From assembly GCA_036939975.1 (NCBI GenBank), contig JALLPB010001887.1:1-12101 (forward strand): 12,101 bases of DNA, read 5' to 3'. Positions 1 through 6,582 of the stretch are shown here, in pieces (position 1 is the first letter of the stretch; every line of letters starts with the position of its first letter). Origin of the DNA: Cyclostephanos tholiformis. Its lineage: Eukaryota > Bacillariophyta > Thalassiosirophyceae > Thalassiosirales > Thalassiosiraceae. The notes below the pieces were generated by a model. The model saw only the letters and a program-made list of their open reading frames with translations, did not search any database and was not told the DNA's origin. Made by a program: the position numbers and the translations under genes.

Positions 1-82
1 ATTCGAAACTGGGAATTTAAAATTCCCACTCCTCGCTGCTCTCTCTACTGGCCGCGTGACTGTACATAGTACATGTCTAACA
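1..82 (-). repeat. 3' LTR of element 1 (first 82 bp of 182)
   Basis: Read on the minus strand it starts TGTTAGAC directly after the polypurine tract. It is the same sequence as 5262-5343 with one substitution. The remaining 100 bp of this LTR, including the primer and U5 part, would be to the left of the window. It contains the 17-nt palindrome at 11-27. Confidence 0.93.
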
Positions 83-93
83 CACCCTTGCAG
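83..93 (-). other. Polypurine tract of element 1
   Basis: On the minus strand it reads CTGCAAGGGTG and directly abuts the TG of the 3' LTR. Element 2 has the identical 11 bases in the same place (10905-10915) although the surrounding DNA differs. This is the expected plus-strand priming site. It starts only 8 nt after the pol stop, so there is almost no 3' untranslated spacer. Confidence 0.85.
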
Positions 94-101
94 TAGAGAG
101 A

Positions 102-3100
102 CTACTGACGTAGGACACCATACGAATTTTTGCATTGACTTTTTGGAGTCAAAATATTTACCTTGTTGCGAAACTCTAAGAGCTGACTGAAAGGTGTGAG
201 GAATACTGGTCGCATGTTGCGATGATGTGCTGCCGGATGATGCTTCGTCCAGTAGTCGGCATAGTTTGTAGGGCCGGGGCGCCAATAAAATCTGAATTGA
301 TTTTGCGTGCTGCGATCTCGCAGCCAATGAAAGCGCATATCCATGGCTTTGGTACGTTTTGGTTGTACTCGTTTGTTGATGATGCCTTCGGCGGTTGAAT
401 TATCGATTTGAACGGGGGTGGCTGGCTGTTTGTGTCCCATTTCGTCTAAAATGATGCGTTCCTCAACTGCCTTGCGTGCGTTAATATACATGGCACCCAG
501 TTCAGCTTCGGCTGCTGATGACATGACGCCCTTAATTATTTCAGCGACGTTGTGAATTGCGCCGTTGTTTGGGGGGAAAGGTACGTTTTCGGAGAGGAAA
601 TGATGGCCGCCGGCTCGACTACGAGCTTCCTCCTCGTTGAGGTAGCTCGCATCGCTATGGACTGCAAGGACCATGTCGCTTTTGCGATATGTGAGAACTG
701 CAGGTTCCTGCGTGGCGAGATAGTCCATTATTTGTTGGCCTCGTTGCGTGGTATTGACGGTCGGTTTCGATTGTTTTGCTGCAATTGCACTGAGGGGGGT
801 GAGGATCGTTCCATCGACACCGCGTCCGTACCATAAAAATTTACCAGTGATTTTCTGAATTTTCTTTTTCTCTTCATCGTCGACAGGTTCTGATTGATCG
901 TACTCTGCGAATTGTTGCTTGGCTCCATATTTTGGTTGCACGTGCGGATACGGTGATTGCTGGCGTTTTGTGGGAATAACATTGTCGAATTGTCGGAGCG
1001 CCTTGTCGAGGTAAGGTTTCATCGAGAGGTGCACCTTTTTGTTCGTGTAATCCCAATCGAGCTCAATTTTTACTAATTCCTTTCCGTCGGGGTCAACTTT
1101 TACATCGTAATATTTCTTGAGAGTGTCGGATAGATGGTCCAGGTCGTTTTTGGTGAAGTATTTAATGCCGAAGTCGTCAACGATAAGAATGAATTGAGTA
1201 GGACGTGTCTTGTGCTTCCAAAGGGCTGGGACAAGGGGGCTTTTGTAGTATCCGTCCTTGTTGAGACGTTCTTCGAGTTCATCGTGGCTGTTCGAGCCTG
1301 ATTGAGGTAAGCCATACATGCCACGTACCACTTTGAAGTATACCCAGCCGTCTTTTGTTTTAACATTCAGTTTGTATTCGTTTATGATTTCGTCGGGAAT
1401 GTCTGTCAATTTTACCCTGCCGTATTCGGGTCGCTTGAGGGGCGTCATCAGGTAAAAATTGGAGAGGTCAGCAGTGGCAAATTTGGCTCCCTCGGTCGAA
1501 ATGACGCTGTTCAAGAAGATTTTGATCAGCAGTAGATCGGCAGTTGGGGTACCCACATCGTCGGGATAGTGGATGAGGTTGCCGCCGAGAGTGGCTCTGA
1601 TGCGGTGGGGTTCATCTTTCTCTGTGCGAACGGACGCGACGAACTTAATGTAAGTGACGTCCTTGAGTCTGTCTTGTGGGATTTCGTGTTTGTGGACGAA
1701 AAATATAGTGTTCGTGCCATCAATACGTCCGCCGACACCTTGTGCTAATCTGCCGAATTCATTTGCTCCTGCTTTGGTCCAAATTTCTTTGTGTTTGGGG
1801 TCTCGCAGCAATTGACGGTATTCAAGTAGTTTGCCGGTGTCAAAATCGAGGACTGGCTTAGCAGATTCTCGACGTCGTTGGGCCACACGTTCGGCAATGG
1901 ATGACAATGGTGTGCAGCGCCTTCGTTTGACTCTATCGGCGATTGATTCAGATGGAATGATTGTTGGTTGCTTTAGAATGGGTTTTGGGGACATAACAAT
2001 CAATCGGGGTGGCGTCGGCTTCGTATCGGGGTGTATTTCCTCGTTGCCTTCGATATTGAATTGCACCCTTGGAGGTGCGTCGATTTGCATTGTTGGAGGT
2101 GGTGCAGTATGCACCCTTGGAGATGCCTCAACGTGCACCCTTGGAGTATGGGCGTGGAGTGGTATCGTATTCCCAGGGCGAAGCGCATTGGTGAGTCCTT
2201 GGATTGCGTCCATTTGTGTGTTGCTGCCAAGTTTGCTGCCGCCTTTGATTGCATTGGAGAGATCTTGGATTGCTTTGATGACCAGATCCTCGGTAGACAA
2301 AGTTGGTTGTGTGATGTGCTTGTGCTTGAAATAGACTGTGTCCGAGATTTGTTTTGCTCGTGTGGCCTTGACGAAAATGAAGTGGCAGCGGTAGTGATCT
2401 GGGGACGTCGTTAGGTACCACCCGTCGCTGGAATGCTCACCCCATGATTTGCGTCTGTCCGGTTTGATATGAAATTGTACAGCACAGCCCATGGGAGCAA
2501 GTGGCATGCGGTTGTAGTCGAAGGTGCCGTGGTGGTACGCATATGCAGAGATGTTGGGTGCCACGTGCGATTGCCTGAGGAGATTCAAGGTAAGTACGAT
2601 TTGTGGTACCAACTCGTGCCACTGATGGATTGGGAAGTCGTCGGATACGCCGGCCAAGACAGAAATGAAATGGCCCTTGTAAGTTTGAATCGCCCGCTCC
2701 GCAATGTTTCTCCTGTGCATGTCCGCCGGTGTTTTCTCAACGCGACAACCATTTATTCGAATTGCTTCTAAAAATTCGTCAGGTGCTTCGTTGTCGAGAA
2801 CATGCCAATTAGGGCAGATGACTCCGGTGGCCTTCCACCGTGCATAGATTCGTTTGTAGGCTTCGGTAAGTTCCCTGGCTGTTCTTGATTTTATCGGTTC
2901 GGCGTCTATGTAGTTCCCGTCTAGTTCCACTGCCACCATTGTGTATTTGTGGCCGCCGGCGGAAGTGATTGGGAACCGACCCGTTTGATCGGTGTACATG
3001 GCCTTTTTGGTCGTGTCGAACACCCGTAAGTAAACGTCCTTGAATTTTATACCTGGCGTTGGTTTGGGGTGAGTTTCCGCCTCGAGCATTGCATCTTCAT

Positions 3101-4013
3101 CGACAACCTTTGTTGATCTGACGCCTTGTCGTGTCTGCCTCATGTGTCCCTTTTGCGTTTCGTTGGACTCGGGAAAGAATTTGTGGACGTTGTCGACTGT
3201 CATTCCTGGGAAGGTGACGAGGTTGTTGTGGCAAATGGCTTCGAGTAGTGTTGCCTTCGTCGGGAATCCGAGTGCGGCGTGCCCAAAGCGGATTACCTCT
3301 TTAGTCGATGGTAATTTGTAGATGTTCAACGCCCTCTCGTCCGCGAGTGGTACAGTCCACAATCCTCCGTTGTCCCTCCAACCGTGGAGTAACGGCGGTT
3401 TGTTGGTGACAAGTTTAAAACTGTCGTTGTCGTGGACAGTGGCTCCCTGTAGGTAAGGATGAAAAACTGTCGTGTATCCTTGATCCGCCAATTGTCGAAC
3501 GCTCATGAGTGCTTGCGTTGACATTTCAGGGATGACGATCGCTTCGCGAGCTTCGTCGTTGAGTTGCGTGAGCGGGAGGCGTGCTCTGTGGGTGGCTTTC
3601 ATTATGTGGCCGTTGGCGGTGGAGACCGATTTTGATGATGGACCGGTGAGTTCAAGTCCATCTGATGATTGGATAAAGTTGCTCGTCGCGCCAGAATCTA
3701 ACATCGCTTCCTTGATGGCTCTGACTTCGTTGATGGCGTCATCAATGAATTGATCCTCGGTTCGGCGAACTTCGGTCAGTGCTTTATGTTTTGCGAGCCG
3801 CCGCGTCCATTTTGATGAGGGATGGGGGCTGGTGGTTGACTCAACAATCAATCGGGGAAGGCGAATGCTTGGATCACTTGTGATTGGGTCAGGTGTAGTG
3901 GGTGGAGAGATGGGCCCAGCAGTGGCAACCAGGTAAGAGAAACCCTTTGTTATTTTATGGATCTCTATCTTACCCGGCTGCCATTGCTCGGTAGGCTCAT
4001 CCTCCGGACACCG
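102..4013 (-). CDS. pol: Pol polyprotein of element 1: protease, integrase, reverse transcriptase, RNase H
   Basis: The frame is open from the codon after the gag UGA (4011-4013) to TAG at 102-104, about 1,300 residues. No in-frame ATG occurs before the one two residues upstream of the protease motif, so an independent start is unlikely and readthrough from gag is the best reading. Counting residues from a TTG at 3851: aspartic protease DSGA at 52; integrase catalytic D288, D353 and E385; a linker of 8-residue PRV repeats (569-598) and two SIA[DE]RV basic blocks (636-660); RT with D795 and VDD at 891-893; RNase H with D1067, E1115/E1117 and D1150. All these catalytic residues are present. The cysteines of the usual HHCC zinc-binding segment are not seen near residues 189-246. 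It probably encodes a functional enzyme set for reverse transcription and integration in the virus-like particle. Confidence 0.93.
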   Translation of the reverse strand, partial: RCPEDEPTEQWQPGKIEIHKITKGFSYLVATAGPISPPTTPDPITSDPSIRLPRLIVESTTSPHPSSKWTRRLAKHKALTEVRRTEDQFIDDAINEVRAIKEAMLDSGATSNFIQSSDGLELTGPSSKSVSTANGHIMKATHRARLPLTQLNDEAREAIVIPEMSTQALMSVRQLADQGYTTVFHPYLQGATVHDNDSFKLVTNKPPLLHGWRDNGGLWTVPLADERALNIYKLPSTKEVIRFGHAALGFPTKATLLEAICHNNLVTFPGMTVDNVHKFFPESNETQKGHMRQTRQGVRSTKVVDEDAMLEAETHPKPTPGIKFKDVYLRVFDTTKKAMYTDQTGRFPITSAGGHKYTMVAVELDGNYIDAEPIKSRTARELTEAYKRIYARWKATGVICPNWHVLDNEAPDEFLEAIRINGCRVEKTPADMHRRNIAERAIQTYKGHFISVLAGVSDDFPIHQWHELVPQIVLTLNLLRQSHVAPNISAYAYHHGTFDYNRMPLAPMGCAVQFHIKPDRRKSWGEHSSDGWYLTTSPDHYRCHFIFVKATRAKQISDTVYFKHKHITQPTLSTEDLVIKAIQDLSNAIKGGSKLGSNTQMDAIQGLTNALRPGNTIPLHAHTPRVHVEASPRVHTAPPPTMQIDAPPRVQFNIEGNEEIHPDTKPTPPRLIVMSPKPILKQPTIIPSESIADRVKRRRCTPLSSIAERVAQRRRESAKPVLDFDTGKLLEYRQLLRDPKHKEIWTKAGANEFGRLAQGVGGRIDGTNTIFFVHKHEIPQDRLKDVTYIKFVASVRTEKDEPHRIRATLGGNLIHYPDDVGTPTADLLLIKIFLNSVISTEGAKFATADLSNFYLMTPLKRPEYGRVKLTDIPDEIINEYKLNVKTKDGWVYFKVVRGMYGLPQSGSNSHDELEERLNKDGYYKSPLVPALWKHKTRPTQFILIVDDFGIKYFTKNDLDHLSDTLKKYYDVKVDPDGKELVKIELDWDYTNKKVHLSMKPYLDKALRQFDNVIPTKRQQSPYPHVQPKYGAKQQFAEYDQSEPVDDEEKKKIQKITGKFLWYGRGVDGTILTPLSAIAAKQSKPTVNTTQRGQQIMDYLATQEPAVLTYRKSDMVLAVHSDASYLNEEEARSRAGGHHFLSENVPFPPNNGAIHNVAEIIKGVMSSAAEAELGAMYINARKAVEERIILDEMGHKQPATPVQIDNSTAEGIINKRVQPKRTKAMDMRFHWLRDRSTQNQFRFYWRPGPTNYADYWTKHHPAAHHRNMRPVFLTPFSQLLEFRNKVNILTPKSQCKNSYGVLRQ
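2062..2146 (-). repeat. 24-nt periodic repeats in the integrase-RT linker of element 1
   Basis: The 13-mer CTCCAAGGGTGCA (minus strand) occurs at 2062-2074, 2110-2122 and 2134-2146. Spacings are 48 and 24, so the unit is 24 nt or 8 residues (T/S/P-PRV-H/Q). The unit between the first two has diverged to PPTMQIDA. The core CAAGGGTG equals the core of the polypurine tract. Confidence 0.85.
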
Positions 4014-4016
4014 TCA
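4014..4016 (-). promoter_or_regulatory. Gag stop UGA, candidate readthrough site into pol
   Basis: The minus strand reads GCT TGA CGG TGT. Gag and pol share one frame with no other stop between them. UGA followed by CGG is a known leaky context, for example in furoviruses and tobraviruses. After the stop the peptide RC, then ten codons in all, then WQPGK is shared with element 2. Confidence 0.7.
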
Positions 4017-5126
4017 AGCGATAGTCTTGGTGGACTTCCAATTCTCAGGCCTGAGGGCCTTGTTGACGTCCAGTTCCCAGCACTTGTCGTGTTTGGCGTG
4101 CTTCTTGCTGCAGTGGGGGCATTCCGTACGCGGTGGGCGAGGTGCCTTGGGTGTGTTGGCGGCGGGAGGCATTGCAGGTACGTGATGAGACGCGAGTAGC
4201 TTCTCGAACATCGTCATCATGGTCTTCATTTGTTCAGCATTTTGCGCTTGGAGTACGTTCGCCACCTCAGCGATGACCATGGCTTGAGCCTCGGCGTCTG
4301 AGATTTTTTCTTCCGTCGCTTTGTTCGCAATGCCCTTTCCGACGGCTCCGGCGGTCGATCTGTTTCGTTTGATCATCTTGGTGAACTCGATTTGAATGTA
4401 GACGCGGAACTTGGGAAAGGACTTGTCTGCCGGAAGTTTTGCATGCCATTTGCGCATTGCGGCGTCGAATTGACCAGAGGTTTGGTAAGTTGAAATGGCA
4501 TACGAGAGGCGCAACTCGGGTTGCTTTGGGATGTTGTGACGTTCCAACTGACGTTCATATTTGTCTGCCCGCGCAAACATTGTCACAGGTGCTTCAACTC
4601 CGTCCCACGGCTCCAACATCTTGGTGTTGAGGTCCGTGATTTCGAGGTCGTCGAGGTCTCCACCGGCATCGCGAAGTAGTTCTAGGAGTTCCAGTGGCTC
4701 TACGGCTTGGTATCCAATATCTTCATTGTGCTTCTCGGAGATCCATTCTTCGTCGACCGCCTTTACAATGGCCTGGCGAGCCCATGCTTCGCAAGCCATG
4801 TAAGTTTCAAATTCTATGATTTCTGCTTTGTGCTCCGCGACTTCTCTCTCACGAAGTTTCTTGTCGTCACTTGCGGTTGCTGGGTATGCTCCAGGGTGCA
4901 TTGGTCAAACGAGTTTGGTGCCCATTGATAGAACGACATATCTGCTGTCTGGGATGACAATGCCGATGTGTCCTAGTTTGCCTCCCCCGTTTGAGGTCAA
5001 GATGGTTACTAGCGCAGCGGTCAGTTGCGTCGTGAGCTTGTTGATGTCGTCCTCGGTTGGTTGCCCGTCGATCTTGGTTATTTCAAATGCTTGGAGAGCA
5101 TTGAACACGTCCTGAAGGATGCCCAT
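4014..5126 (-). CDS. gag: Gag (nucleocapsid/capsid) of element 1, interrupted by one in-frame TGA
   Basis: The start ATG at 5126 begins MGIL and lines up with the MGKR start of element 2 gag: both have exactly 24 residues from Met through a shared TKI-GQPT block. About 370 codons follow, close to the 380 of element 2. A single TGA at 4905-4907 splits it into a 73-residue head and a 295-residue body that could restart at ATG 4901, two codons after the stop. The body carries the capsid-like helical region, a glutamine- and methionine-rich likely coiled coil, and a C-terminal knuckle CPHC-SKKH-C followed by Trp (C-X2-C-X3-H-X5-C). Gag should form the particle and bind element RNA. Because the rest of the element is young, the TGA is most likely a recent mutation. 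Leaky reading or restart is the alternative. Confidence 0.85.
4905..4907 (-). other. Premature TGA within element 1 gag
   Basis: The minus strand reads GTT TGA CCA ATG. The reading frame is identical on both sides (5126 and 4901 differ by a multiple of 3), and the protein before and after aligns with the uninterrupted gag of element 2 (…KLV stop PMHPGAYPA against …FITPPHPGIYPA). It is therefore a substitution inside a coding codon, not a gene boundary. Confidence 0.85.
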
Positions 5127-5149
5127 GCTTGCTTGCTTTATTAATTCGG

Positions 5150-5161
5150 ATTAATTACGAC
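5150..5161 (-). promoter_or_regulatory. Primer-binding segment of element 1, complementary to its own LTR
   Basis: Starting at the first base after the LTR end (…TTTAGCA), the minus strand reads GTCGTAATTAAT. This is the exact reverse complement of minus-strand LTR bases 5211 to 5200. The match is 12 of 12 and breaks at the next base. I recognise no match to the usual initiator-Met tRNA primer site here. Confidence 0.7.
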
Positions 5162-5343
5162 TGCTAAACAGCGGCAAAAGGATCAGTATGCATAGAAAGG
5201 TCGTAATTAATTAATGAGTTATTTCTGCAACTCTTCATTTTGAAAATTGCGAAAACTCAAAATTCGAAACTGGGAATTTAAAATTCCCACTCCTCGCTGC
5301 TCTCTCTACTGGCCGCATGACTGTACATAGTACATGTCTAACA
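5162..5343 (-). repeat. 5' LTR of element 1 (182 bp)
   Basis: On the minus strand it begins TGTTAGAC and ends GTTTAGCA, an imperfect 8-bp terminal inverted repeat of the usual TG…CA type. It holds a TGTAC-TAT-GTACA hairpin near its start (5322-5334), a 17-nt palindrome (5272-5288), the motif ACTCATTAAT (5219 to 5210), the 12-nt self-complementary primer (5211 to 5200) and a 38-nt U5-like tail. The tail shares CTTT, ATCCTTT and CTGTTTAGCA with element 2. Transcription should run leftward. Confidence 0.93.
5200..5211 (-). promoter_or_regulatory. Predicted self-primer and approximate transcript start of element 1
   Basis: ATTAATTACGAC pairs perfectly with the 12 nt after the LTR. By analogy with Tf1, whose first 11 mRNA bases pair with the segment after its 5' LTR, the transcript would start at or just before 5211. 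The ACTCATTA immediately upstream matches ACTCATAA in element 2. Confidence 0.55.
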
Positions 5344-5382
5344 ACCTTTGCACAACATCCTTTAGTTTGTCACTGTTTAGCA
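5344..5382 (+). repeat. Right-hand remnant of the 5' LTR of element 2
   Basis: It is 39 of 39 identical to 11072-11110, the end of the 3' LTR. It starts abruptly where the element 1 LTR ends, showing that element 1 landed here. Its first five bases, ACCTT, would be the right copy of the element 1 target duplication. Confidence 0.9.
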
Positions 5383-5394
5383 GTGATTACGTAT
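5383..5394 (+). promoter_or_regulatory. Primer-binding segment of element 2, complementary to its own LTR
   Basis: GTGATTACGTAT starts at the first base after the LTR terminus. It is the exact reverse complement of 11062-11073 in the 3' LTR (12 of 12, mismatch on either side). Position, length and first base G agree with element 1, but the sequence differs. Confidence 0.7.
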
Positions 5395-5439
5395 CAGATC
5401 TAATCAATGCGGAAGCTAATTCATTCAACTAGTTTAACA

Positions 5440-6582
5440 ATGGGCAAACGAGCGGAAACACGTGATGAACTTTGGAAGGAAACGGTCACGAAAATCCACG
5501 GACAACCGACGGACCAAGACATCACGACGCTCAAAAAAGAACTCATTGCAATCGCAGCCAGCATTCCAACAGGATTAGGCGAAGGAAACCATGGACACGC
5601 GGGACTAATCGTCGAAGCAACCAAATACCTCGCAATGGCCGGCCAAGCTTTCATCACACCACCCCACCCAGGCATCTACCCAGCAGGACTCGCAGCAGGC
5701 GCAGCAGCAGGAAGAACACGAGCCCGAGCGGAAGCGGTGCATAAAGAAGAACTTCTTGCCCAGTACGAAATCTTCAAAGGAGTCAAACAGGCATTGAAAG
5801 ACATCATCCAAGAAGCGGTTGAACACGACTACCTCCTCAAAATCGAAGATGATACTCTCGGTTTCTTAAACCAAACTCCCCGCCAAATGATCGACCACCT
5901 CAAAGCACGCGGAGGAGCATTGGACTTTGCCAACACAAAGACCCTTCTGGCCGAAAGAGACACGGAATGGGACATCAGTGAAAACCCACAGGTTTACTTC
6001 AACAGGGTAGAAAAGGCAGTCAAAGCACTCACCCGAGCTGGCATCACCTCCGACTTGAACGAACACAGGGACATGGCACTCTATTATCTCAAGTCATCTG
6101 GAGAATTCGATGCGGCGGTGCGCGAGTGGGAGAACAAAGCGGCAGCGGACAAAACGTGGGCGAACATTAAGACATTCATCGCAACGGAATACGCGCGCGA
6201 GAACAAACAAAACAAACTCACCGCGAAACAGTTCAAAGCCAATCTCATTGAAGAACAGGCTGAGGTGACGGAGGAACTCATCGCAACCCTGACAGAGAAC
6301 CACACTCGTCAGATGGAGAGCCTGATCAAAAGCACAACGGAAGCGATGAAAGAGATGATGCAGCTCATCAAATCAAACGGCAACACTCCGACGAACCCCA
6401 CCAACGCTAAGGACGAGGAAAAGAAGAAGAAACGAGACGAGAAACGCAAGAAATACAACGAGGCACCCATCTGCACTCACTGTGGCAAGAAGCATCCTTC
6501 GAAAAAGGAGGAAGACTGCTGGGAACTGGAGAAGAACAAAGCCTCTCGCCCGGCCAACTGGAAATCGACGAAGAGCACCTGA
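5440..6582 (+). CDS. gag: Gag of element 2, intact
   Basis: The 380-residue start at 5440 (AACAATGGGC) is preferred over an in-frame ATG at 5407. From 5440 the distance to the shared TKIHGQPT block is 24 residues, exactly as in element 1, and the context is better. The N-terminal part is followed by an alanine/glycine-rich linker, a capsid-like helical region resembling copia Gag, a lysine-rich helical stretch likely to form a coiled coil, and a charged KKK/DEKRKK segment. Near residue 345 there is a knuckle CTHC-GKKH-C followed by Trp (C-X2-C-X3-H-X7-C), which should bind nucleic acid. Unlike pol of this copy it has no lesion. It ends in TGA at 6580-6582 with pol continuing in the same frame. 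Confidence 0.9.
   Translation: MGKRAETRDELWKETVTKIHGQPTDQDITTLKKELIAIAASIPTGLGEGNHGHAGLIVEATKYLAMAGQAFITPPHPGIYPAGLAAGAAAGRTRARAEAVHKEELLAQYEIFKGVKQALKDIIQEAVEHDYLLKIEDDTLGFLNQTPRQMIDHLKARGGALDFANTKTLLAERDTEWDISENPQVYFNRVEKAVKALTRAGITSDLNEHRDMALYYLKSSGEFDAAVREWENKAAADKTWANIKTFIATEYARENKQNKLTAKQFKANLIEEQAEVTEELIATLTENHTRQMESLIKSTTEAMKEMMQLIKSNGNTPTNPTNAKDEEKKKKRDEKRKKYNEAPICTHCGKKHPSKKEEDCWELEKNKASRPANWKSTKST
6580..6582 (+). promoter_or_regulatory. Gag stop UGA of element 2, candidate readthrough site
   Basis: The sequence reads ACC TGA AGG TGC. The next in-frame stop is not until 6829. The codons after TGA encode RC, then WQPGK at 6616-6630, as in element 1. A short hairpin CTTC-AGTA-GAAG lies about 13 nt downstream. 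The AGG after the stop differs from the CGG of element 1. Confidence 0.6.

Larger units (their letters stand above)
1..5343 (-). mobile_element. Element 1: young Ty1/copia LTR retrotransposon, 3' LTR truncated by window edge
   Basis: The element reads right to left as 5' LTR, 12-nt primer-binding segment, gag, UGA, pol (protease, integrase, RT, RNase H), polypurine tract, 3' LTR. Integrase lies before RT, which is the Ty1/copia order. The first 82 bases of the window match 5262-5343 at 81 of 82 positions (difference at 56 versus 5317), so the insertion is recent. Pol is intact, while gag carries one premature TGA. The element lies inside the 5' LTR of element 2: the flanking bases from 5344 continue the U5 sequence of that LTR. 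A target duplication of ACCTT (5344-5348) is predicted, but its partner is outside the window. Confidence 0.95.

Noticed and set aside
1831..2414. Plus-strand open frames opposite the element 1 linker
   Set aside because: They are antisense to an intact pol. Their repeats are the complement of the PRV repeats, and no recognisable protein feature is present.
3851..4016. Gag-Pol frameshifting
   Set aside because: Gag and pol are in the same frame in both elements with only one stop between them.
4014..4907. UGA reassigned to an amino acid in this genome
   Set aside because: Several internal stops are UGA, but they align with different residues (Thr/Ile, Glu/Gly and others), Trp is written TGG throughout, TAA and TAG stops also occur, and element 2 pol ends with TGA just before its polypurine tract.
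5389..5400. Possible initiator-Met tRNA primer site: GTATCAGA in element 2
   Set aside because: It shares 8 contiguous bases with the classic copia site TGGTATCAGAGC, but starts several bases beyond the LTR end, lacks the initial TGG, and has no counterpart in element 1. The 12-base self-complementarity fits both elements.
5440..5457. N-myristoylation signal from the shared Met-Gly Gag start
   Set aside because: Neither MGKRAE nor MGILQD has the Ser/Thr at position 6 typical of the signal. The Gly may simply reflect a favoured G after ATG.
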